A stretch of 64,000 bases of DNA, taken from positions 620,001 to 684,000 of the forward strand of contig CAJTPW010000001.1 in the NCBI GenBank assembly GCA_910578465.1. The letters run 5' to 3'. The position numbers and the translations under genes were made by a program. The first letter of the stretch is position 1. Every line of letters starts with the position of its first letter. Source of the DNA: an uncultured Vampirovibrio sp. (GTDB lineage Bacteria; Cyanobacteriota; Vampirovibrionia; Gastranaerophilales; Gastranaerophilaceae). The notes beneath the pieces were generated by a model, which saw only the letters and a program-made list of their open reading frames with translations, was not told the DNA's origin and did no database searches. Positions 57,622 to 64,000 of this stretch are shown here, one piece after another.

Positions 57622-58866
57622 TTAGTGCTCCAAATTCAACTCGAGTCTTGCCTGCAAATAGTCAATATATTGCTTTGCAAGTCTTGGACTTCTGTTTCCT
57701 TTTGAAAGTGCAAATTTTTCCGCTCCAAAAATGAGTTCTTCATCTGAAATTTGAAGCCCCCTGTCTTTTTTTATTTCTCTGACTATATCAAGAAACTTAT
57801 CCCTGTTTGGCAAAGTATAAGTTACGGTTATACCAAACCTGTCCGACAGAGAAACTGTTTCATCAATGGTATCGGCAAGATGTATCTCATCACCCTCGCG
57901 TGCGGAAAAACTTTCTTTTACAAGATGTCTCCTGTTTGTAGTTGCATAAATAACCATATTTTCAGGTTGTTTTGCAAGAGAACCCTCCAAAACCGCTTTT
58001 AGTGCACCAAAATTATCATCGTTTTCATTAAATGTTAAGTCATCAATAAAAATAATAAATTTTAACGGAATATTTGCAATTTTTCTCATTAATATATCCA
58101 AATGTGCCAGATTTTCTTTGCACACCTGAATTACACGCAAACCATCTTTGCAATATTCGTTTAAAATTGCCTTAACCGTACTGGATTTACCTGTTCCCCT
58201 GTCTCCATATAAAAGAACATTATTATAAGGTTTACCCTTTAAAAAGCCTATGGTGTTTTCAATTACAATATTCTGTTCGTCTTTGTAATGCTTCAAATCC
58301 TGTAACTTAACATCGTCAGGATTGCAGACAGGTTCAATGTCACAATCGGAATTAAACTTAAATGCCTTAAATTTTGCAAAAAATCCAATACCGTTTGTTT
58401 TGTAATAATCAACAATTTCCTCCCTGCTTAATTTTTTGGAAATCGTATCAAAAGAAGCCAGAGAATCAATGATATCCTTATCATAAGGAAATTTAAAATA
58501 AAGCATATCTTTAAAATCACTGCATTCTATGCGGGATAATTCAATTAAAACATCAATATCATTGAAGCCCGCGGTTTTAATATTGTTATTTAAACTGTCA
58601 TATTCACCTTTTGCGCATTTAAGACTGAAATAATTATTATCAAAAAGAATTAAATTATTTATATATTTTGCCCAATCACCAAGGTATTCTTCATTGTATA
58701 GACAATTAACCATATCAGACCAAGCAGCAACAACTTCATCAATCGACTCTTCTCTTAATGATACGTCCAAAATATACCTGAAATTATCTATAAGAGTGTC
58801 CTCCAAAACGCCGCCATATACTGTAAATGTACTAAATAAAATTTTAAAATCTTCAATTTTTGTCAT
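57622..58866 (-). CDS. DUF815-type AAA+ ATPase
   Basis: 414 residues. The N-terminal half is helical and of unknown role. Then N-V-L-L-Y-G-D-R-G-T-G-K-S-S (Walker A, about residue 215), I-I-F-I-D-D-L-T-F (Walker B, about 260), and V-I-Y-A-T-T-N-R-R-H-L-V (sensor 1) lead into a long insert E-S-F-S-A-R-E-G-D-E-I-H-L-A-D-T and S-L-S-D-R-F-G-I. This combination is diagnostic of DUF815 / COG2607 predicted ATPases. Length is normal. No function is established for the family. Leftward, between oadG and the divergent ilvC. Confidence 0.85.
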   Translation of the reverse strand: MTKIEDFKILFSTFTVYGGVLEDTLIDNFRYILDVSLREESIDEVVAAWSDMVNCLYNEEYLGDWAKYINNLILFDNNYFSLKCAKGEYDSLNNNIKTAGFNDIDVLIELSRIECSDFKDMLYFKFPYDKDIIDSLASFDTISKKLSREEIVDYYKTNGIGFFAKFKAFKFNSDCDIEPVCNPDDVKLQDLKHYKDEQNIVIENTIGFLKGKPYNNVLLYGDRGTGKSSTVKAILNEYCKDGLRVIQVCKENLAHLDILMRKIANIPLKFIIFIDDLTFNENDDNFGALKAVLEGSLAKQPENMVIYATTNRRHLVKESFSAREGDEIHLADTIDETVSLSDRFGITVTYTLPNRDKFLDIVREIKKDRGLQISDEELIFGAEKFALSKGNRSPRLAKQYIDYLQARLELNLEH

Positions 58867-58998
58867 AACTTACTAAGCCTTTATAATTTATTCTTACATT
58901 ATACCAAAAGTTCCTGTAAATTAATCGAAAACTTGACGTTTATTTGTGATAGGATTACACTTAAATGGCAAATGTACGATTTATTTTGGAGGGGAAAT

Positions 58999-59994
58999 AT
59001 GACAAAAATCTATTATGCGGAAGATTGTAATTTAGACTTATTAAAAGGCAAAACCGTTGCCATTATCGGTTATGGAAGCCAGGGTCATGCTCATGCGCTA
59101 AATTTACACGAAAGCGGAATAAACGTGGTAGTTGGGCTTTATAACGGGTCTAAATCATGGAAAAAAGCCGAAGATGCAGGCTTAAAAGTTGCAACAGTGG
59201 CAGAAGCTTCCAAGATGGCTGATTTAATCATGATTTTACTTCCTGATGAAAAACAAGCCGACATTTATAAAAATGAAATTGCGCCAAATCTAACAGCAGG
59301 CAAAACTCTTGCTTTTGCTCACGGTTTCAATATTCACTTTGCACAGATTGTTCCTCCTGCTGATGTAGACGTTATTATGATTGCTCCAAAAGGCCCGGGG
59401 CACACAGTTAGAAGCGAATACACAGAAGGCAAGGGTGTTCCCTGTTTGGTAGCAATACATCAAAATGCTACGGGAAAGGCTCTTCAAACAGGTTTGGCTT
59501 ACGCAGCGGGTATCGGCGGCGCAAGAGCCGGCGTTCTTGAAACAACCTTCAGATCTGAAACAGAAACCGACCTTTTTGGCGAACAGGCTGTTCTTTGCGG
59601 CGGCGTTACAGCTTTAATGCAGGCAGGCTTTGAAACTCTTGTAGAAGCAGGATATGACCCTGAAAATGCTTATTTTGAGTGTATTCACGAGATGAAACTG
59701 ATTGTTGACCTTATTTATCAGGGCGGTTTCTCAAAAATGCGCTATTCAATTTCTGATACCGCAGAATTTGGTGATTATGAAATCGGAAAACGCATAATCA
59801 CAAAAGAAACCAAAAAAGAAATGAAAAAAGTTTTATCGGAAATCCAGGATGGTACTTTTGCAGGAAAATGGATTGCGGAAAATAAAAACGGCCGCGCTCA
59901 TTTTATTGCAACAAGACGCTTAAAAGCAGAACATGACCTTGAAAAAGTAGGTAAAAAATTAAGAAAAATGTACTCTTGGAATGAAGAAGAATAA
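58999..59994 (+). CDS. ilvC: Ketol-acid reductoisomerase
   Basis: 331 residues from the ATG at 58999 behind GGAGGGG; an upstream in-frame ATG at 58933 would add 22 unrelated residues. NADP-binding G-Y-G-S-Q-G-H-A-H-A-L-N-L, M-I-A-P-K-G-P-G-H-T-V-R-S-E-Y, and metal ligands in E-T-D-L-F-G-E-Q-A-V-L-C-G-G and E-C-I-H-E-M-K-L-I-V-D-L are all present. It converts acetolactate to dihydroxy-isovalerate in valine, leucine and isoleucine synthesis. It is the short class I form. No other ilv genes are adjacent and no leader attenuator is apparent. Confidence 0.96.
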   Translation: MTKIYYAEDCNLDLLKGKTVAIIGYGSQGHAHALNLHESGINVVVGLYNGSKSWKKAEDAGLKVATVAEASKMADLIMILLPDEKQADIYKNEIAPNLTAGKTLAFAHGFNIHFAQIVPPADVDVIMIAPKGPGHTVRSEYTEGKGVPCLVAIHQNATGKALQTGLAYAAGIGGARAGVLETTFRSETETDLFGEQAVLCGGVTALMQAGFETLVEAGYDPENAYFECIHEMKLIVDLIYQGGFSKMRYSISDTAEFGDYEIGKRIITKETKKEMKKVLSEIQDGTFAGKWIAENKNGRAHFIATRRLKAEHDLEKVGKKLRKMYSWNEEE

Positions 59995-60017
59995 TTTTTT
60001 TCAAAAGATACAAAATT

Positions 60018-60046
60018 AAGGGGCGCCAAAATAAAAGGCGCCTTTT
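60018..60046 (+). terminator. Terminator of ilvC
   Basis: AAGGGGCGCC with GGCGCCTTTT (two G-U pairs), loop AAAATAAAA, T run. Confidence 0.8.
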
Positions 60047-60076
60047 AAAATTTAAAAATTCAATTGGAGGAAAACA

Positions 60077-60526
60077 ATGATATTTGATAATCTTGAAAAT
60101 GCAGAATTATATTACCCGCTCTCTAAAAAAATCAAAGAAGCATTTCAATTTATAAAATCTACGGATTGGAAAACCCTAAAACCCGGAAAATATGAACTTA
60201 ATGACGATATTTTTGCAAATTTGCAGGAATATTATACCAAAAGTCCCGAAGATGCCGAATTTGAAGTACACAGGCAATATTACGATATCCAATATGTCAT
60301 TTCAGGAGCCGAAATTATGGGTTTTGGAAGCCTTGAAAACTTAAAAATTACAAAAGAATATGATGACAATAAAGACGTAGCCTTTGGAGAATGCCCGTCA
60401 TCAAATGTTATGGTATCTGAAGGATATTTTACCTTCTTTGCACCAAAAGATGCCCATAAACCCTGTTTAAACGTTTCAAATGAGGCAAAAAAAGTTAAAA
60501 AGGTTATTGTAAAAATCAAAATATAA
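60077..60526 (+). CDS. YhcH/YjgK/YiaL-family protein
   Basis: 149 residues. E-F-E-V-H-R-Q-Y-Y-D-I-Q-Y-V-I-S-G-A-E (about 60-78), then Y-D-D-N-K-D-V and Y-F-T-F-F-A-P-K-D-A-H-K-P-C are the hallmark strands of the DUF386 cupin-like family, with conserved His and Glu around a metal. Members are associated with sialic acid and other sugar catabolism (EbgC, NanQ). Its specific sugar cannot be told and no sugar operon surrounds it. TTGGAGGAAAAC site before the ATG. Soluble, normal length. Confidence 0.88.
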   Translation: MIFDNLENAELYYPLSKKIKEAFQFIKSTDWKTLKPGKYELNDDIFANLQEYYTKSPEDAEFEVHRQYYDIQYVISGAEIMGFGSLENLKITKEYDDNKDVAFGECPSSNVMVSEGYFTFFAPKDAHKPCLNVSNEAKKVKKVIVKIKI

Positions 60527-60577
60527 AAATATAATTTGTGGTATAATCTTTTAGGAAAATTTAATAATCTTTAAAAT

Positions 60578-60658
60578 GTCGATGTGGTGAAATGGTAGAC
60601 ACGCATGTTTCAGGAGCATGTGGAGCAATCCGTAGGGGTTCAAGTCCCCTCATCGACA
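60578..60658 (+). tRNA. tRNA-Leu (CAG)
   Basis: Acceptor GTCGATG/CATCGAC, anticodon stem CATGT/GCATG with loop TTCAGGA (anticodon CAG), variable arm, T loop TTCAAGT. The rest of 60527-60787 has no other feature I can support. Confidence 0.93.
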
Positions 60659-60787
60659 TTTTTGCTTTTTTAAAAATTTAAACTTTTTATATACACACTC
60701 TTCCCTAACCTGTCGCGCAATGAAAAATATGTTTAAAAAACATAAATTAATTGTGCATATTTACCAAATTTCAGGTTAGGAAAGCTA

Positions 60788-63022
60788 ATGTTTAAAAATA
60801 ATTTCAAAAAATATATCGTTGTCTTTTTGGCATTTTTTATTATCAATTTTATAAGCCCCGTATTTCCCGCGCTTGGGGCTGAAGAAACCTCAACTCCCTG
60901 TCGCTACCCTGATTACTGTAGGGAATACATCGGCCATGACAAATTTGAAAAATTTAACCGAAAAATGTTCAATTTCAATGCAAAATTAAATAAATATGCG
61001 CTTCGCCCCATGCATGTTGTTTGGGCGTCCATTATGCCAAAGTATGGAATGGACAGAATTCAAAACGCATATAAAAATATTGAATACCCAAAAAGACTCG
61101 TAAGCACACTGCTTCAAAAAGACTTAAAAGCAGCAAAAACCGAGACATTAAGATTTCTTGCAAATTCAACCATAGGTCTTGGCGGTATGTATGATCCCGC
61201 AAAAAGATTTTTCAAACTTGAACCGCAAGAAGAAGATATAGAACAAGGACTTTCAAAATGCAAGATTAAAAGGGGCCCGTTTCTTGTTTTGCCCGTAATC
61301 AATGCAACAACACCGCGCGCGCTTGCGGGAAGATTAATTGAAACAGGTCTGGACCCCACAACATATGTTGCAAGCCCAGTTGCAGCACTTGTTAAAATGG
61401 GACTGTTTATAAACAGAACATCATTTATGCAGCCTTTAAGCATTTATATGGAGCGAACCTACGCAGACCCGTATGACATTACAAGAAAGCTCTACGGTAT
61501 GGAAAATTACATTAAAAATTCCAACCTCGATAGAAAAGAAGTTCTGGATGAAGAAACAAAAATAATCGAAGAGGTGACGGTTGACAGCGGCGCAGAACTT
61601 ATGGCTTCAAGCGATGGCTCAGCAAGTCTTATAGGTGAGGGCGAAGTACTTGAAATACCTGAAGAAAATCAGGAAAAAACACCTGAAAATGATAAAGAGC
61701 TTTTAACAGTAAGCGGCGAACCCGAAGCAGAAAATAAAACAGATACGGAAACGGACAAAATTGCAACAAATGAGGTGTTAAAAGGCGGTACATATACCGA
61801 TGACACATTAAAAGAAGCCATTCAAAGCACGCTTGAAGAACTAAAGCCTGATATCGTTCTTGAGGGCTTTAAACCACAATCCCCCGTTGTAGATTCGATG
61901 AGAACAGCACTCTTTGATCTTCCTGGTATTGATGAATCAATCTGGAGCGAACTTTCAATATGGAACAGAAGTTTTGCAAAACGAATAAGAACTTCATCAA
62001 TAGAACTCACACCCGAGCGCGAAAAATATAAATACAGATACATAATGCAAAGAGATAAATCCGCTCCTGTTGCCATCTTATACCCCTCAATAGGTGAAGG
62101 AATAATGTCACACCATTCTGTTGTACTTGCAAAGCTTTTTTATGATGCGGGGTATTCGGTTGTAATCCAAGGCAGTCACTTCCATTGGGAATTTATTAAA
62201 AGTATGCCTAAAGACTATAGACCTGGGCTCCCGAGTCGCGATGCAGAGAATTTAAAAATCGCCACAGGAAAAATTTTAAATGCACTTGAAGAAAAATATG
62301 AAACAAAATTTACCAAAAAAGTACTTCTTGGAACATCTTTCGGCGCTATGACAACACTTTTTGTTGCAGACAAAGAAAGTAAGGAAAACACTCTTGGTAT
62401 TGACAGCTTTATTTCTATAAATCCGCCTGTTGAGCTTATGTTTGCACTAAAAGAACTTGATAAAAACAATGATGATTGGAATAAAAATCCTTCAAATTTA
62501 AAACATAAGACCGCAGTTACGGCAGCAAAAATTTTAAAACTTTTTAACCAAAAAGATGAGCCTGATTTTAAACTAGAAACACTTCCGTTTTCCGATTATG
62601 AGGGCAAGTTAATTACGGGATTTATTTTAAGACAAAAACTTTCCGATTTAATCTATACAATAGAAAATTCAAAAGAAACAGATAAAAGTGCACTATATGG
62701 CGAAATCAACAATATGAGCTTCAGAGATTATGCGCAAAAATATCTTGTTAAAGATGAAAATAAAACAATAGATAATCTTGCCTACGAAGCAAGCCTGCAC
62801 TCAATTTCAAAATATTTGAAGAATAATTCAAACTACAAAATTTACCACACAATTGATGACTATTTTGCAAATAAGGGGCAGCTTAGAAAACTGAAAGAAT
62901 ATTCAGGCAAAAATACCGTATTAATTAGTAACGGCGGGCATTTAGGATACCTCTACAGGCAGGAATTTATTGATGAATTGAAAAAAGATATAGAACTGAA
63001 AGATAAAATTACAAGCAAATAA
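60788..63022 (+). CDS. MlaA-type lipid-transport protein fused to an alpha/beta hydrolase
   Basis: 744 residues. A Sec signal peptide (about 1-31, ending A-L-G-A) has no lipobox. Residues about 38-245 are MlaA/VacJ: F-E-K-F-N-R-K-M-F-N-F-N, then N-S-T-I-G-L-G-G-M-Y-D-P-A, G-P-F-L-V-L-P-V-I and D-P-Y-D-I-T-R. An acidic linker (about 255-350) leads to a C-terminal hydrolase domain (about 390-744) with G-T-S-F-G-A (Ser517), a late acidic stretch (T-I-D-D, about 687) and N-G-G-H-L-G-Y (His718). MlaA removes phospholipid from the outer leaflet of the outer membrane; the hydrolase may act on that lipid. Neither mla ABC genes nor a twin partner are seen nearby. Confidence 0.82.
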   Translation: MFKNNFKKYIVVFLAFFIINFISPVFPALGAEETSTPCRYPDYCREYIGHDKFEKFNRKMFNFNAKLNKYALRPMHVVWASIMPKYGMDRIQNAYKNIEYPKRLVSTLLQKDLKAAKTETLRFLANSTIGLGGMYDPAKRFFKLEPQEEDIEQGLSKCKIKRGPFLVLPVINATTPRALAGRLIETGLDPTTYVASPVAALVKMGLFINRTSFMQPLSIYMERTYADPYDITRKLYGMENYIKNSNLDRKEVLDEETKIIEEVTVDSGAELMASSDGSASLIGEGEVLEIPEENQEKTPENDKELLTVSGEPEAENKTDTETDKIATNEVLKGGTYTDDTLKEAIQSTLEELKPDIVLEGFKPQSPVVDSMRTALFDLPGIDESIWSELSIWNRSFAKRIRTSSIELTPEREKYKYRYIMQRDKSAPVAILYPSIGEGIMSHHSVVLAKLFYDAGYSVVIQGSHFHWEFIKSMPKDYRPGLPSRDAENLKIATGKILNALEEKYETKFTKKVLLGTSFGAMTTLFVADKESKENTLGIDSFISINPPVELMFALKELDKNNDDWNKNPSNLKHKTAVTAAKILKLFNQKDEPDFKLETLPFSDYEGKLITGFILRQKLSDLIYTIENSKETDKSALYGEINNMSFRDYAQKYLVKDENKTIDNLAYEASLHSISKYLKNNSNYKIYHTIDDYFANKGQLRKLKEYSGKNTVLISNGGHLGYLYRQEFIDELKKDIELKDKITSK

Positions 63023-63073
63023 TAAAAAAGGATTCTGTCAAAAAATTCCGTTTTCAAGGTTTATACAACCACA

Positions 63074-64000
63074 ATGAAGATTTTAGGAATAAGAAATACA
63101 AAAAGTTACACAAATATACCATATAAAGGTAAAAAGAATGATTACATTCAAGCAGAAGCTTTTTGCCTTGGCTATGATGATAAAATATCTTCAGCAAGGC
63201 GTGAATATATTAGGGAACATTTTGAAACACGTTTATTTGGGAGCGAATACGGCGAAAAATATAACGGAAGGCTTGAAGAATATGAGCTAAAAAAACTGAT
63301 TGGTTCTCTTGTAGGCTGCAAAGTAAGTCAAGATACAATAAAATTGGATTTAAAAGCACCGAAGCAAAAGCATGTAAACTCAATAAACCTCGAAGAAAGT
63401 TTGCAAAGAGGGGATGCTTCCAAAATAAATAGAGAATTGATGGCAAATGTATATGCCTATAATGTTTCACCAATATGGGGAAGCGAATCATACAGGGGTG
63501 CTATGTGTGATATAAATAAGGAAAATCTTGCTGCTCTAAAACAAGCAGGTATTAAACGTATAATAGACCTTGCGGGATATTGCTCGGAAGATATGTGCAA
63601 AGAAGCAGGCCTTGAATATCTTTCATATCCAATGGGAAAAGCGTTTTACAAAAGCAAGATGTTTACTGATAAAGACGATATTGTACGCACCAATACCAGA
63701 TTATATGACGAAATACTTGGTATGGATGAAAATTCTGTCAAAAAGGCTGTGAATGATGCTTTAGAAGTTTACGAAAAACATAAACAAGCAGATATCGAAA
63801 GATTTATAAGCTTTATTCAAACAATGCAAAAAGATAATGTATATATTGGCTGTGAACTTGGCACGTACGAAACAGATACAGCTTTAATGTTCAATTATTT
63901 ATTTAACCCTGAAGCTAAAAATACACCAAGCTGCATTAAGCCTTCAAGCCTTATAACATTCGGCAGAATTAAAAATCTGTACAAAAACCTTACAGCAGAG
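63074..64000 (+). CDS. Tagged PTP-like protein, 3' end outside window
   Basis: An open frame of 309 residues runs off the right edge. Leader M-K-I-L-G-I-R-N-T-K-S, then I-P-Y-K-G-K at about residues 15-20, a [FY]-K-G variant. The C-terminal part looks like a dual-specificity phosphatase fold: L-K-Q-A-G-I-K-R-I-I-D-L-A-G-Y (about 172-186), E-A-G-L-E-Y-L-S-Y-P-M, then Y-I-G-C-E-L-G-T-Y-E-T-D-T-A (Cys260), where PTPs have H-C-x-x-G-x-x-R-[ST]. The Arg is absent, so catalysis as a phosphatase is doubtful. No signal peptide. No strong RBS. Confidence 0.6.
   Translation, partial: MKILGIRNTKSYTNIPYKGKKNDYIQAEAFCLGYDDKISSARREYIREHFETRLFGSEYGEKYNGRLEEYELKKLIGSLVGCKVSQDTIKLDLKAPKQKHVNSINLEESLQRGDASKINRELMANVYAYNVSPIWGSESYRGAMCDINKENLAALKQAGIKRIIDLAGYCSEDMCKEAGLEYLSYPMGKAFYKSKMFTDKDDIVRTNTRLYDEILGMDENSVKKAVNDALEVYEKHKQADIERFISFIQTMQKDNVYIGCELGTYETDTALMFNYLFNPEAKNTPSCIKPSSLITFGRIKNLYKNLTAE

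Noticed and set aside
1..64000. CRISPR array, prophage, insertion sequence or rRNA operon
   Set aside because: No regular direct repeats with spacers, no transposase, integrase or phage structural genes, and no rRNA sequence were recognised.

Overview
The window is AT-rich chromosomal DNA from a two-membrane bacterium. It encodes outer-membrane and envelope proteins: a TolC-family channel, an MlaA-type protein and an autotransporter with a beta-barrel. It also has a ClpC with a UVR segment, GatB, and several families I associate with gut non-photosynthetic relatives of cyanobacteria (Vampirovibrionia / Melainabacteria, probably Gastranaerophilales). That placement is inference from gene content and style; no rRNA or other marker gene is present to prove it. 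No phage, insertion sequence, CRISPR array or rRNA operon was seen. Eight tRNA genes and one tRNA-like element are scattered singly or in a pair.

Layout. 1-4 kb: end of an HspR-like MerR regulator, a YtxH/DUF948 envelope-stress-type operon, tRNA-Asn, a RipA-family membrane protein, the Ser/Thr symporter SstT and tRNA-Gln. 4-8.7 kb: a fucosyltransferase-like protein, an AGCS symporter, and two alpha/beta hydrolases behind a textbook MerR-type promoter. 8.7-13.4 kb: a large Pmp-like autotransporter convergent with a rhamnan-synthesis-F-like protein. 13.4-18 kb: a coiled-coil protein behind a C13 tract, then a two-component system. 18-24.3 kb: YdjC-type deacetylase, a pentein-fold enzyme, two small proteins, tRNAs, clpC and rpiB. 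24.4-29.5 kb: three low-complexity / EF-hand proteins. 29.6-36 kb: fba, a winged-helix/kinase/TPR operon, a radical SAM protein. 36-38.6 kb: an operon of two VNIQIF/HEAT-like proteins around a hydrophobic one. 38.7-47.3 kb: gatB, tRNA-Leu, NhaC antiporter, a possible TIM-barrel enzyme, two paralogous tagged proteins, and the Fe-S-scaffold-like/GGGtGRT pair. 47.3-64 kb: NagZ-like enzyme, a second EF-hand protein, TolC, ValS, a TPR glycosyltransferase, OadG, DUF815 ATPase, IlvC, YhcH, an MlaA-hydrolase fusion, and the start of another tagged protein.

Two patterns cut across the window. First, at least six unrelated proteins (18897, 20204, 20698, 43313, 44359, 63074; perhaps also 13596) begin with a short M-[KRN]-[IL] leader followed within about 40 residues by a [FY]-[RK]-G-like signature. 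The bodies behind it look like a pentein, a phosphoribosyltransferase-like fold and a tyrosine-phosphatase-like fold. This looks like a sorting or anchoring tag on diverse, perhaps exported, enzymes. Second, five large acidic/coiled-coil/EF-hand or low-complexity genes (13596, 24401, 26390, 26913, 48544) carry a tandem TTTTGTAAA element with 10-bp period upstream, in three of them at the same distance (84-103 nt) from the start codon, which suggests one shared regulon.
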